Source: Drechmeria coniospora
Taxonomy: Eukaryota; Ascomycota; Sordariomycetes; Hypocreales; Ophiocordycipitaceae
NCBI RefSeq assembly: GCF_001625195.1
Contig: NC_054390.1
Span: forward strand, 8,901,222 to 8,965,221
Length of the DNA: 64,000 nt
Direction: 5' to 3'
Below the pieces are notes generated by a model. That model did not search any database and was not told where the DNA came from. It saw nothing but the letters and a program-made list of their open reading frames with translations. The position numbers and the translations under genes were made by a program. Of the stretch, positions 11,369 to 23,100 are shown one piece after another. Position 1 is the first letter of the stretch. The number at the start of each line of letters is the position of its first letter.

Positions 11369-12709
11369 TTAGCGGCGGACCTTGGTCTCGGCGGGAGGGT
11401 CGTAGGCAATCTTTCTCGACTTCAGCCACGCCCACTTGTACCGCTTCACCCAGACGCTCAGGGCCCAGAGGGCCGACGTGACAACCAGCACCTTCATGCC
11501 CATCTTCTTGCGGTCGTCCATCTCGGGCTCGGCCGCCCAGTTGAGGAACTCGACAACATCCTTGGCCATCTGCGACGACGACGCGGGCGTGCCGTCTTCG
11601 TACTCGACGAGGCCGTCGTAGAGCACACGAGCCATGGCGATGCCGGTGCCGGGGAAGTAGGGGTTGAAGTTCATTCCGGGAGCGACTTGAGCGCCGGCGG
11701 GAGGCTCCTCGGGGTACCCGGTCAGCAAGCTGAAGATGTAGTCGCATCCGCCGTGGCGGCCCTTGACGATGAGGCTCAGGTCCGGCGGCAGAGCACCGTT
11801 GTTGGCGGCTCGGGCAGCCTCCTCGTTCTTGTAGGGGGGAGGGATGTAGTCGGCGAGCTTTCCGGCGCGCATCTGGATCTCGCCTTGATCGTCGGGTTCG
11901 CCGGGGTACTCGTTCTCCTCGGCCAGGGCCTTGGCCTCGTCGACGGTCAGGACGCTGCCGACAAGCGTTCGGTAGGGCACTCGTTCCAGGGAGTGGCAGC
12001 TGGCGCAAACCTCGCGGTAGACTTGGAAGCCTCGCCGGAGACTAGAAAGGGTACGTCATCAGCATCGGACGGAGGACCTGCCGAGCAAGGGGTGGCGGCA
12101 GTCTTACGCCTGGTGGTCAAATGTCTTGAACCACTGCTGGTGAACCCAAGGGTACTTGGTAGAGTGCATGCTGCGATGAGGCATTAGCATTGGGTCGCGA
12201 AAGTGATTGTCGGGCGCCGAAATCCGACACGTCGCACGCGGCCGAGGCCTGCCGCACAGGGGAGTCGCCTCCGCCAACGGCGAACTCTTGCGGACAAAGG
12301 CCATGGCCAGGGCATCACGTACCCTTCCTCGATGGGGGCCGCAGCGTGGGCGACAGGTCCGTAGAGGTGATAGTACCAGGCAAGGGAGGCGGCGGCGACG
12401 GTGGTCGAGGCGATGGCAGCCAAGTTCATTCGTGCAGGGGCCGCTTCACCGGCAGCGCCCGAGCTGGTCGAGGCAGCACGCTAGACGAAACGAACATGGT
12501 CAGCATCAGTTCAATTGGCTTCGGACCATCCCCCGATGCAGTTCGGCATGCAGTTCGGCCCGCCGGGGTCGGCCATGCTGCTCCCTCGGCAAACGGGAAG
12601 CTTCGCGGCCTGCGCAGCGGATAGGTGGCTCTACCTTTGACATGGTGGACGCGCCATTCCGAAGTCCATTGATGGTGCGCGCCGAGCGCAAGCAGGACCT
12701 TGCCAACAT
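11369..12709 (-). CDS. CYT1: Cytochrome c1, heme protein of respiratory complex III
   Basis: This is the heme subunit of the bc1 complex, passing electrons to cytochrome c at the outer face of the inner mitochondrial membrane. Four exons on the minus strand (12709-12635, 12480-12323, 12170-12108, 12041-11369) give 322 residues. The N-terminus [16 protein letters not shown] is an arginine-rich mitochondrial presequence. An Ala-rich hydrophobic sorting segment follows, then the conserved [19 protein letters not shown]. The heme site CASCH is at residues 111-115. The axial methionine is expected in [11 protein letters not shown]. The C-terminal anchor [20 protein letters not shown] precedes a basic tail. 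The two long introns (154 and 152 nt) are placed by homology of the flanking protein; splice ends are GT/AG. The ATG at 12709 matches other fungal cytochrome c1 starts. Confidence 0.95.
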
Positions 12710-13754
12710 GATCGGCAAGTTGTACCGTACGCGCAGGGAGAGTCGAGATCAGGACGAGACGTCGATATGGGGGGGGGGAGGGGGGGTGAGATCGATCTCG
12801 AGTCGAGGTCGAAAAGGCTCAGCTGTAGTGGTCATGGAGAAAATCCAGCGTTGTTCCGAAATGGGCCGACGCTGATTGGCTCGAGTCACGTGCAGTGGGA
12901 AGGTCGAGGCAACACTGGCCGGGGCAGCTCGGTGGAGCTGACGGCTGAGGTGGCAAGAGAAGTGCAAGTACTCCGTACGGAGTAATACAGTACTTACTTG
13001 CAAATGATGCTTATTAGTATTAAACCCTACCAACTACGGAGTACAGCACGGAGTATGGAGCACAAGTACAAGTATTCGGTAGGTAGTTGGTGAATACTAA
13101 GCATGTACTGTACTCCGATCCCATACGGAGTACAATGCTTGTAGGTGTAAGTATGGAGTACGGAATACATGTGCTGTAGGGACACTTAATTACAGTAAGT
13201 GGACAGCTAAGTCCTGTACTTGCTGCAAGTACAAGTACTTGCAAACTGAGCAAGGCCCAGGGCAGGGCACTGTAAAGCATCGCATATTAATACCTAGTAC
13301 AGTATGCATGCGGCACTGGCTCCCCTCGCCAAGTACAAGTACATGCTTGTGCACTGCATCGCTCCATGTAGCGCTGGAGTTACCACTCCTCAGTGGTTCA
13401 TACAGCAGTAATACTCCATCAGTACTTACCAGGTAGTACACTTAGGCACCAACAAAGGTAGCCTGTAGGTGCCTGGCTCACGCTGCCGGGTACCCAGTAC
13501 TTTGCTAGTCACGTAAAGGATGTCCTGCACCCGGTACCAGGTACCATCCCTCTCACGCGCGTCGTGGTTGGAGTACTCCGCAAGTACGGAGACTGTACTC
13601 CGTAGGCACCGTTTTTCCCGCCGTTGCCCCGCCCCCACCATAACAATTTCCCAAACAGCCATTCTCTCGCTCGGCCGCAGCAACTTGGAATCTTACCGAC
13701 TCGTATCATCTCTCTGGCTGCTCCTGCTGGTTCTGCATCACTCCGCAACTCATA
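12710..13754. other. Divergent promoter region of CYT1 and RNA1
   Basis: Just over 1 kb between two divergent genes. A G-run with few interruptions lies at 12770-12787. The middle is occupied by the GTAC-rich array described separately. No supported gene. Confidence 0.55.
12960..13445. repeat. GTAC/ACTCCGTAC-rich array
   Basis: Repeated ACTCCGTACGGAGTA-type palindromes and CAAGTACAAGTAC words occur on both strands, for example at 12968-12985, 13035-13060 and 13100-13165. The copies are imperfect and irregularly spaced. Confidence 0.75.
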
Positions 13755-15077
13755 ATGCTTGACACCAGCAAGGTCTTCTCCCTCGAAGGGAAGGGTCTGA
13801 AGCTCGACACGGCCGCCGATGTCGAGGCCCATATCGCCGATCTCCGTGCCAACGACGTCGAGGAGGTCCGTCTGCTCGGAAACACGCTCGGCGTCGAAGC
13901 GTGCAAGCTGCTAGGCGAAGTCCTGGCCACGAAGAAGAACCTCAAGGTAGGACTTCCCCGGTGCCCCGGCTTGTCTGACGCCTCGTTTCACGCCTGACCC
14001 GTCATGCAGGTTGCCAACCTTGCCGATATTTTCACGGGAAGACTCCTGTCCGAAATCCCCGATGCCCTGTCGTCGCTTCTTACCTCGATCCTGAACCTGC
14101 CGAAACTCAACACCATCAACCTCAACGACAACGCGTTCGGTCTCAACACGCAGGCACCACTGGTCGCCTTCCTCGCCGCTCACGTTCCCCTTCAACACCT
14201 CTACCTCAACAACAACGGGCTCGGGCCCCACGCCGGCATCCTCATCGCCGACTCCCTCTCCGAGCTTCATGCGAAGAAGGAGGCGGCTCGGAAGCAGGGC
14301 CAGACGGTGCCTGATCTCGAGACGGTCATCTGCGGACGAAACCGGCTGGAGAACGGCAGCATGACGGCATGGGCCAAGACGTTTCGGCTGCACAGCAAGG
14401 TCAAGGAGATCAAGATGGTCCAGAACGGCATCCGGCAGGAGGGCATCGCTCACCTCCTCAGCGAGGGTCTCAACCAAGCGACGGAGCTGCGAGTTCTCGA
14501 CTTGCAGGACAACACCTTCACACTCACCGGCGCCAAGGCTCTGGCCAAAGTGACCCCGACCTGGACCCTCATTCGCGAGCTCGGCATCGGAGACTCCCTG
14601 CTGGGCGCCAAGGGTGGTGTCCTGCTGTCGGCGGCCCTCGGGCGAGGCAAGAACGTTCAGCTCGAGGTGCTGCGGTTGCAATACAATGACATCACGGCAG
14701 TAGGTGTCAAGGGCTTCGCTGCCGCTGCCAAGAGTGCCTTGCCGGCGCTGAAGCGAATCGAGCTCAACGGAAACAAGTTCTCCGAGGAAGACGACTCGAT
14801 CCTTGCCCTCCAGGAGCTGCTCGACGAGCGCAAGGAGAACTTTGCCGGTGATGTTATTCTGGAGGATGAGTGGGGTGTCGACAGCCTCAGCGATCTCGAG
14901 GAGGAGGATAGCGAGGAGGAGGAGGAGGAGGAGGAGGAGGAAGAGGAAATCGAGCCCGAGGAGCGGGCTGAGAAGCTCGTCAAGGAGGCCGAGGAGGCTC
15001 AAGAAGAACCCGTCGTGCAGGTCAAGGACAAGGAGGTGGAGGATTTGGCTAAGAAACTGGAGAAGACGGATATCTAG
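13755..15077 (+). CDS. RNA1: Ran GTPase-activating protein 1 (Rna1 type)
   Basis: RanGAP stimulates GTP hydrolysis by Ran in the cytoplasm, giving nuclear transport its direction. Two exons (13755-13946, 14010-15077) give 419 residues. The 63-nt intron begins GTAGGA and has a CTGAC branch site. Successive leucine-rich repeats of the RanGAP/ribonuclease-inhibitor type run over most of the protein (LYLNNNGLGPHAG, ICGRNRLENGS, LDLQDNTFTLTGA, LRLQYNDITAVG). The conserved IFTGR motif, with the arginine important for GAP activity in this family, is at about residues 71-75, right after the splice junction. An acidic tail with a Glu run at about 361-382 follows, as in yeast and fission yeast Rna1. 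There is no SUMO-attachment domain, as expected for fungi. Confidence 0.95.
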
Positions 15078-15816
15078 AATCTAGAATACGGCAGACGATA
15101 CACGAGAATGATATATGCACAAGGGACGAAGGAAAGCAGTAATAATAATACCCCAGTATGAACGAGCATTGCTTGTCATTCACTTTTCTATCATCAACGA
15201 AGGCTTTTCTTGGCAAGCTGCACGAACGAGCAGTACTTGTCATTCACTCTGCTAGCATCAACGAACAGTCTCATCGACGAGTTGCACAAGGTCACGAATC
15301 CGAGTCACCAGCACAGATGAGGGAGGTGTTGCCGACGTCAAATGCTGCGATGCGTGGCACGCCGACGAAGCCTGGTCTGGCAACGGGGACCATGGGGGAA
15401 GGGGTCACATACCTCCACTCCAGCTGTCGCAGCCACCAGGCTCTAGGGACGCAGTTAGCCAACCCTGACGCACCGTACCGAGTGGGGGTTTGGGGAAGTA
15501 TGGGAGATGGGAGATGGGAGATGGGAGAAAAGAGAATGGTATAAAAGATGAGAAAGAAGTCAACGCTCAAGCGATGGCAGCTCCAGAACACCTCCCAGAT
15601 AGATCATCAGCAGTGATGCACGCCACAGTCTGAAGCCAACCAGCGATTCATCTTTCCAGTTCCAAGCACACAAGTCATTGTCCCATGTCCATCCGTCCAA
15701 ACGCGTGCCCGACATTATGAGACATGCTACGCTAGCATCCCGCCAGTCCCTGCAGTTTCGCAATGGTTGGTTGCCTTCGTTTGCCGTGTGCAAGTCGAGT
15801 TGATGGAGCCAGTTTG
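15078..15816. other. Intergenic region between convergent RNA1 and a hypothetical gene
   Basis: This should contain the 3' untranslated regions of both flanking genes. A small duplication is visible: CATTCACTTTTCTATCATCAACGA-like sequence at about 15177 recurs as CATTCACTCTGCTAGCATCAACGA at about 15240. A GGGAGAT triplication lies near 15500-15525. No gene is supported. Confidence 0.5.
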
Positions 15817-16668
15817 TTACAATTCCATGGTGGCATCCTCTTGAGCGCCATATCCATGCTCAAGGGTGCCATGCTGGAAAGCCATGTTGTCCATCGCCAG
15901 CTGCTTTCTCGCGTAGTCGGCACCCAGGTAGACAGGGTCGGTTGCCGGGGTGTAGTTGATGCCACTCACGGCCACGCCAGTATGGCCATGGTCATCCCGG
16001 TTACGGCTTCCGGCGTCTCGCTCCATGCCCCTCCGCATGAGCTCTTCGTAGCCGCAGGAAATATACGGCTCCACGTTGCAGCAGCAGTGGCTAACCAGGG
16101 CGCAGGTGCAGCCGACGGGTTGAACTTGGGAACGAACAAGATTGCCGGCGTGTTCGCCCATCAGAGTATTGTTGTATCGCTCCCAGGCGAGGTCCTCCTC
16201 CTGCTGCAAGGTCGTGCTGCTCCATGCATAATCGGGCATCCCCCCTCCCCTGTTCGGCGGGCAGATGGTCCAGAGCTGGACGAGGCGCAAACGCTGAGAC
16301 TCGCCGGCGAGGCAGAATAGGTGCATCTGCGCGGGCGTCAGGATGCCAACGTCGACGCCAAAGTTGCGAAGCATCGTCTCCGAAGCCAACACTTGGCTCA
16401 GATGGGGCTCCGACGTCGGTCGCGGCGACTGTTCCTCCACGGAAACGACCTCTCGCTCGACATGTTCGACGGATGGTTTCACGGCATGAGCAGAATGGTG
16501 GTAGTGCTGCGAAACGGAATACACGATATGCGGGGTACTGAGGGGAGGGGTCGGCTCCTGTCTCGGCAGCTCGGTGGGTGCTGGTCGGCGGAGCTCTGGA
16601 TTCAAGTCCAAGTTGCGCGAGAAGAGAGAGGCAAGGTCATCTTGGACCTGGTGCCCTTTGGACTGCAT
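15817..16668 (-). CDS. Conserved fungal protein of unknown function
   Basis: A 283-codon frame from ATG 16668. It begins MQSKGHQVQDDLASLFSRNL and has a conserved-looking middle (LTPAQMHLFCLAGESQ, LVQLWTICPP, DYAWSSTTLQQEEDLAWERY). The C-terminal part has clustered cysteines (CTCALVSHCCC) and a region rich in charged and His residues. I see no signal peptide, membrane segment or known domain. The frame stays open upstream to about 16701 (EEPYRRTK before the Met), and a good 3' splice site (CTGAC, then GCAG ending at 16692) pairs with a consensus donor GTATGT at 16785. There is therefore an upstream exon. I found no ATG in the matching frame of that exon, so I cannot say whether it is coding or only leader. 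Confidence 0.7.
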   Translation of the reverse strand: MQSKGHQVQDDLASLFSRNLDLNPELRRPAPTELPRQEPTPPLSTPHIVYSVSQHYHHSAHAVKPSVEHVEREVVSVEEQSPRPTSEPHLSQVLASETMLRNFGVDVGILTPAQMHLFCLAGESQRLRLVQLWTICPPNRGGGMPDYAWSSTTLQQEEDLAWERYNNTLMGEHAGNLVRSQVQPVGCTCALVSHCCCNVEPYISCGYEELMRRGMERDAGSRNRDDHGHTGVAVSGINYTPATDPVYLGADYARKQLAMDNMAFQHGTLEHGYGAQEDATMEL

Positions 16669-16691
16669 CTTGGTGCGGCGGTACGGCTCCT

Positions 16692-16785
16692 CTGCAGCAT
16701 CGGTTTGTCAGGTAGGCCATGTGAAGAGGGGGGGTTGTGAGGATGACGTAGTCAATAAGCCGTGAATACCATGCACTCAACATAC
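16692..16785 (-). other. Probable intron in the 5' part of the 15817-16668 gene
   Basis: On the minus strand the donor is GAG/GTATGT with the G of GT at 16785. The acceptor is GCAG ending at 16692, with a CTGAC branch word about 20 nt before it. Intron length is 94 nt. The signals are strong, but the coding status of the upstream exon is undetermined. Confidence 0.55.
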
Positions 16786-17859
16786 CTCGTAGCAAGATAT
16801 CTTGACGGAAGAGGGATGTGGAAAAAATGGAAGAGAAAAATGGAAGAGGGAATAAGGAAAGAAGAGAGGGTCTGGAGTCGAACGAGCTCTCTCCGTCACA
16901 GCCTGGTCAAGGTGGCGGCTGGGTTGATGGATGCAGCGGGGTTCAAGACACCTTCGACGGGGGGCCGACAGCTGGCATGCAGCTGAGGGGTATTCGTCGC
17001 TGCGCGAAAGGGAAAGGCTGGGTTGACGCCTGACGAAGCAAAGGGTGGAAAGCAATACGAAAGGAGCGAGTGGAAAGAAAGGATATGGATGCCCGTCTTT
17101 GATTCGCACCTGTATGAAGTCTGTGTCTGCCGCGGAGGGGAGGTTGCGGGATGGAAAGCACTGGAGGGGGTGACGGCGTACGTGGGTGCTAGTAATGGTT
17201 CCCAGCTAGCAGTCGTCGGTAAGTATGTCTGCCAATAGTACGGAGTAGTGGACAGCAATCTTCGGGATACCGCTAGTTGCTTTAGGCCCGGCGGGGAGGA
17301 TGGAATGAAGGGTCGAGGTCGAAGCGTGATGAATATCGTCGTCGATGTCAAGTCGCCTCGGCACTTTGCATGGTGCTTGGAGAAAGAAGCTCGGAAGGAG
17401 GTCGATGAAGGAATCTGTTCCAAGTGCAAACAAAAAAAAAATGATGCACGCCGATGGCCTTGGGCGGCTGCGTGGAGCATCGACTTGATGCAGAAACAGG
17501 AGGCGGTCATGAGGCTGCACAAAGTAGGGGGGGGGAGGGGGATCTGTAACGCGAGACAGTTTGGTCGTGGCACTGCCACATTGGCTGTCACGGGATGCAT
17601 TTTATCCAGTCTTTGGCAGCATCGCCTTGCTCGTCCTGGTCTAGGTCGGCCGTTTGCCTTTCTGCCAGTGCCTAAGGCGCCGTGGATTGCATTGTATTTC
17701 TCGTGGTCGCGGATGATGCGTGCTGTAATTATTTGGTGGTAGTTTCATGTACGGGTACACACGAGTACGAGAGAGTACCAAACCGGACGAGTGTCGCGGC
17801 GCAGGCGGGAGTTGTCAGCGAAAGCAAGGGGGGGGGGGAGGGGTGCACAGCACGTAATA

Positions 17860-18360
17860 GTGCCCAATAGGTACCTACTGTGGTGCTGTGCCTTGCAGTA
17901 TTGCAGCACCACAGCATCCAGTACGGAGTACAGTACTTGGACGTAGTGGTAATCTTCCTACCTACTAAGGTACCCTACCGAAATCGGAGGACCAATGCTT
18001 ACGCAGGTATCTGCCGTGCCATATTTGGAGACGGAAAATGAATGAATGCACTATCGGCCGGCCAACAGGCTTCTGATATCGTCCCTCCACACTTCGCTCT
18101 TGTCGTTCTCGTACTCGATTCGCAGTGTTTGATGGTACTCGGAGTCTCAAGCCGAATCGCCATACTTACAGAGCAACAAGACCTGTGGCCACCCCTCAAT
18201 GGCCACCGTCGCCACTACTCACACTACTAGGCGTAGGCACAAGTACGTACTATATCTAGTATATCTATCAGTAGCTGCAAGTACTGTACACCTACAGGTA
18301 CTTGCAGGTACTGCCGAGTACGGACCTGACCTAGTAATTACCTAGTACCTAGTACTCTGA
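17860..18360. repeat. GTAC-rich low-complexity array
   Basis: Words such as GTACGGAGTACAGTACTTG, CAAGTACTGTACACC and CTAGTACCTAGTACT recur, interrupted by about 250 bp of ordinary sequence at 18000-18230. Confidence 0.55.
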
Positions 18361-18899
18361 ATACTGCGCTCTCGGGTCCCGTGGCCTTAACAACATATTA
18401 CTTGGTTCTGGTGAGGGCGGCATCGCCATGAACGAACCAAACAGAATGGTGCATTTAATGCGGTGCAGTCTCTACTGTGTCCCGCGGACAGTGTATTATC
18501 ACAAGCACGAGTAATTAAGAACTGATTCGACGACGAATCCTGCCGTCGCTGGTGTGCAACGGACAACATGCAGGCCAGCCACACCCGAAAGCCACTCCTG
18601 CCAGATCTTGTCCCAGGCCCACTTCAGATGTGGCTAGAGCTGCGCTTTGCGCCTCAGGCACACACGGCACGGCTGGCTTGCCTAGCCTTGCCAGCATAGG
18701 CCATGCGCGAAAGTACGCAGCTCTCGGGCTGCCTGGTTGGTGCCTTGTACCTACTGCCAACGCTTGATGCTTGCTGGAGCTCCATGCCCACACTGACCTC
18801 ACATCTCCATTCGACCTTGACCCTCGCAACGCACCACTCCCCCCCTCCCCCATAACACGCCCTTTGTTTCGACGACTCTGTCGAGAGCTAAAAGGCATC

Positions 18900-19916
18900 A
18901 TGGTGAGCGCTCCCGTCCCCCCCAGCACTCTCCAAGCCTCGGCGGAGCTGCCTCGAAGCTGACGAGTGGCCGCTCCCGTCCAGACGTCCATAGGCACCGG
19001 CTACGATCTCCTCAACTCCATCTTCTCGCCAGACGGCCGTAACTTCCAGGTCGAGTACGCAGTCAAGGCCGTGGAGAACGGCGGAACGTCCATCGGCATC
19101 CGGTGCAAGGATGGCGTCGTCCTGGCCGTGGAAAAGGTCGTCGGCTCCAAGCTCTTGAAAGCCGGCGCGAACAAGCGTATCGCGTCCATCGACAGTCACA
19201 TCGGAGCAGTATGGCCGCTTCCGCTCGCTCCCGTTTCGGTGTCCGCATCGATAACCTCTTCGCTCTAGGCATACTCCGGCATGGTCCCCGACGGCCGCCA
19301 CTTCGTCGACCGCGCCCGTGACGAGTCCCAGAGCTGGCGCCAAAACTTCAAATCCCCCATTCCCACATCCGATCTCGCCTCCCGCATGGGCGGCTACCTG
19401 CAAGCCTACACCATGTACGGCTCCGTCCGACCCTTCGGCATCACCGCCATCGTCGCCGGCTTCGACGCCTCGGACGAGACCCCCATGGACGGCGAGGTCG
19501 GCTCGGGACCCAAATGCGGCGCCGGTGGCAAGGTGCCCGGCAAGCACGGCGGCCCCTTCCTCTACATGATCGAGCCGAGCGGTCTGTACTGGGGCTACTA
19601 CGGTGCCGCCACGGGCAAGGGACGACAGGCGGCCAAGGCTGAGCTGGAGAAGCTGGACCTGCCGGCGGGCAACATAACCATACACGAGGCTGTGAAGGAG
19701 GCGGCGCGCATCATATACGCCGCGTCAAAGGACAACAAGGACAAGGATTTTGAGTTGGAGATGACGTGGATCAGCGGCTCCGACGGCCCTACCAAAGGCC
19801 GTCACGTCGAGGTGCCAAAGGAGTTGCGCGAGGAAGCCGAGCGATTAGCAAAGGCCGAGGACGACTCGGACGACGATGAAGATGACAAGAAGGACGACGA
19901 CAAGATGGAGGAGTAG
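18900..19916 (+). CDS. PRE10: 20S proteasome subunit alpha type-3 (alpha7, Pre10)
   Basis: This is a structural alpha-ring subunit of the 20S proteasome. Three exons (18900-18902, 18984-19208, 19269-19916) give 291 residues. As in RPT1, exon 1 is the ATG alone, and splicing yields [20 protein letters not shown], matching the canonical alpha7 start. Intron 1 has GTGAGC and a CTGAC branch site; intron 2 has a GATAACC branch site. The alpha signature [20 protein letters not shown] is present. Between [11 protein letters not shown] and LYMIEPSG there is an insertion of about 25 residues compared with yeast Pre10; similar insertions occur in other filamentous fungi. The C-terminus is a Lys/Asp/Glu-rich acidic tail typical of alpha7. 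An unspliced start at 18966 would need GTG and is less likely. Confidence 0.95.
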
Positions 19917-20137
19917 CCGGGGGGGGCCACGGTGACGCCCCCAAGGGTAATTGTACTATCCCTCGCACTGGCAGGATCAAAGATGCATCTTGCGCCGGCT
20001 CCGAACGAAGCGTGTTCCACTCCCTACATGTTGGCCAAGCGTAACGCCGGCGACCTGGTGATTCAAAGTGACGTGTTCTACATACAACCCCTGCGCTTGG
20101 TACGATGCATGTCGACGGCCATCAACCCTCCCCGTCA

Positions 20138-23100
20138 TCAGACGCGGGCTTGTGACGCATGGTTCTGGCACCAGTTGTTCCAGTCGGCAAAGAAGGCCGC
20201 TTGCACCCGTGCCTCGCCGAGCACCCAGCTGGACTGCGTCTGGCCGTAGACGGCCGCGACTTGCTTGATGGCCTCCTTGTCCGCGGCGAACATGGCCGAG
20301 GCGACAATCAAGCTGGCCGCGCTGGCCGCTTTGGCGTACGCGTGTGCGTTGTCCTTGCCCGCCTCGTCGTGCACCTCGACGAGCAGAGGGAGCAGCCCGT
20401 CGGCGGCCGGCGGCTCCGCCACCTCGTTTTCCTTGCTTGTGCTCCGGGCCTTCTTCATGCCCCTCTGGTAGGTGAGAACGATCTCGCAGGCGCGGCTGGC
20501 GAGCGCTTTTGTGGAGGTTGTGCGCATGAGGTTCAGGAGCGGAACGAGGAGGCCAAAGGTGATGGGGTTGAGCGCCTCCTTCTTGACGTACGCGTCGAGG
20601 AGGTCGAGGATGCGATGCTTGAAGTTGACCACCGACTGCTTCGCATCCTTCTTCTGCTTCTTGCTGTCCGGACGGGCCTTGGAGCGCTGCTTGAAGACCT
20701 CGGCAAGCTTCTCGTCGAGGGCGAGCATCTCCGAGTCGGACATGTCGCCGTCTGACGAGGATTCCTCCGCGTCGACGTCCTTGTCCAGACGATGGCTGTT
20801 GAGGATTTTCCCGAATAGCTCATCGAGGTCCTGAGGCTCCTGGTTCCGGCCACTACTTTTCTTCCCCCCGTCCTCGTCGTCTCCCTCGTCATCTTCCTCG
20901 TCATCTTCCTCGTCCGCTTCCTCGTCATCCCCCTCCTCGTCATCTCCCTCCTCGTCCTCTTCCTCCTCCTCCTCCGCCTCTTCGCTTTCGTCCTCATCAG
21001 CGCCGACGAGGCCGACAAACTCCACATCCGAGTCGATTTCGACGTCGGAGATTTCCTCCACGTCGTCGTCCGATGAGCCACTATCGTCCACGTCCATCAC
21101 GTCTTCGTCCGTGTTAAAGAGCTCCTTCTGGCCTTTCGTGCTCTCTCCCGAGGCAAGCGGCCCGGTCAAAAGGTCGAGTCCTTCGGCAGAAATCTGGCTC
21201 GTAAATGTATCAAACACTTGCAGGGACACCTGCCTCATCAGCGACGACGGGCGTGCCACCATGGAGAGGAGGATTTCCACCAGCAGCTCCGAGCTACCCT
21301 CCGTCTTGCTTCCTGCTTTGCCAGCATTGAGTCGTTCGTAGAACTGTGCGAGGTCGTTCAAAACTTCCATGGCATCCGGGTCCTCGTTGTAGAGTTGGAA
21401 GATGGAGATGGCATGGAGCATGGCCAAACCATGGGCCAGGCTCTTGTCGTTTTGGCTCTTCGATTTGAGCTTGAGCAGCTTCGTCATTCGAGCCAAGGCA
21501 TCCGTCATGGCCCCTCTGATTTCATCCGTCATGTTTTTCGATGCCGGGTCGATGGAGGCGACTGCACGGCAAAAGGTGGCAAGGTCCTCGGCATTCCGTG
21601 TAAGTCGCGCCAGTGAGGATTCGATGCGAGAACGGCATTGCTCCCGGATGATTTCCGTCAGCGCGCTCTCCGGAACGTCCTTTGGATTCGAGTACGCCAA
21701 GCCGGAAAGCTCTTGCAGGACAGGACCGAAGGAAACTCCACGCTTGTTATCCGCTCCGGACGGGTTCGTGGCGAAGGCGTTGAGCACCTTGGCGAGATGG
21801 TCTGCGTAGACTCGCAGTGTGGCAGTGGCCGCGTCGTTATCCTTCTGGCTCAAGGTCGCGAGAGGCTGTCGAATAATTTTCAAGGCGCCGTCTGCGTTGT
21901 CCTGGCTGATATTCTGCAGCAGTTTGTCGACTGTCTTGGAGCTAGTCCGTTGATCGAAATTGTATGCGCCGTTCTTTCCGAGCAGACTTTCCAGAACGGG
22001 TACAAGAGTGGCTGGGTGGGAGGCGACGACGGTCTCGATGGTCTTCAACGCCTTCGTGGCCGCTCGATGAAGGAATCTGTCTTCCTTGGCAGACTGATTC
22101 ATCAAGCATGTCAAGAAGTTCTTGCTGAACAAGCATCCAAGCTTCTCATCGCGATCGGCGAGGCCCTCGAGCAATTTCTGAAAGACCATGAAGCCTCTGA
22201 ACTTTTGGCCATCCGTCGCGTTCTTGGAAAACAAGCCATCTGGTCGGACCATTAGCATGTGCTCGCTCGCTCGCGTGATTTGCCTGCTCTTCTTACCGTC
22301 GACGACGCGATTCCAAAACTGAGCCAGCCCGTCGGCGTCCGCTCCGGCGCCCCCGTTCACGTAGCAGCCGAGTATTATGTCCCACACAAAGTGCAGCTGG
22401 GCGGTCCAGCTGGCATGCTTTCCGTTACTGTGGGCCTTTTCGTTGGGGTCTCTCGTCGAATCCTTGAAGCTCTCCTTCAGGACAGCAGCCAAATCGCCGA
22501 GCGATTTGCTCGAGAGAGGGTTGCCCCACGGCTTGGGAGGTTTCAGGCCCGGATATCGATTCAAGGCCACAAGCCAGGCTGCGGCTCCCTCTGCCGTCTT
22601 TGCCAGTCCGGCATCTGCGATCTTCTGGAGCGTGCTTTCCACTTCGTCCCGGCTCATCTGCTCCAGGGCCTGGACGGTAACCCAGCCGCATTGTGCTCGG
22701 AGCCAGCTCTTCTTGATGCTCAGCTTCAACAGCAGGGCGAGGACTGCGTTCCACCTCGAGGCATCGACAAATAGAGTTTCCGATCGCACAAAGGACTCGA
22801 GGCCAAAGAGCTGTCCAAACCAATGATCCCTCTCTTCCTGGCCCGGAATGTTGCCCACGGCTTGGGTCTTGTCTACGAGCAAGTCGAGGACCTTTTCGAA
22901 GGTCAAGCCGCCGTATCGGGCGCCAAGGGTCGAGTCTTTCCCAAACAGCTGGCCCATGATCTCGGTGATGACGAGGCTGAAGCCGAGGCGCGAGGCGTTG
23001 CGGCCGCTTGCCAAGCCGCGGAACAGGCGTCGGTCGAGATGTCGTTGCAGGACGGGTTCGGGGACGCCATCGCCGGCCAGCAAGCTGGAAACGATGCAGT

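Larger units (their letters stand above)
16669..18899. other. Intergenic region, includes a probable spliced leader of the gene to its left
   Basis: The part next to 16692-16785 holds a probable intron of the minus-strand gene. The part up to about 17600 is pyrimidine-rich on the minus strand, consistent with a long leader. From about 17860 to 18360 there is a GTAC-rich array. The final 500 bp lead into PRE10. None of the frames here looks like protein. Confidence 0.5.
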
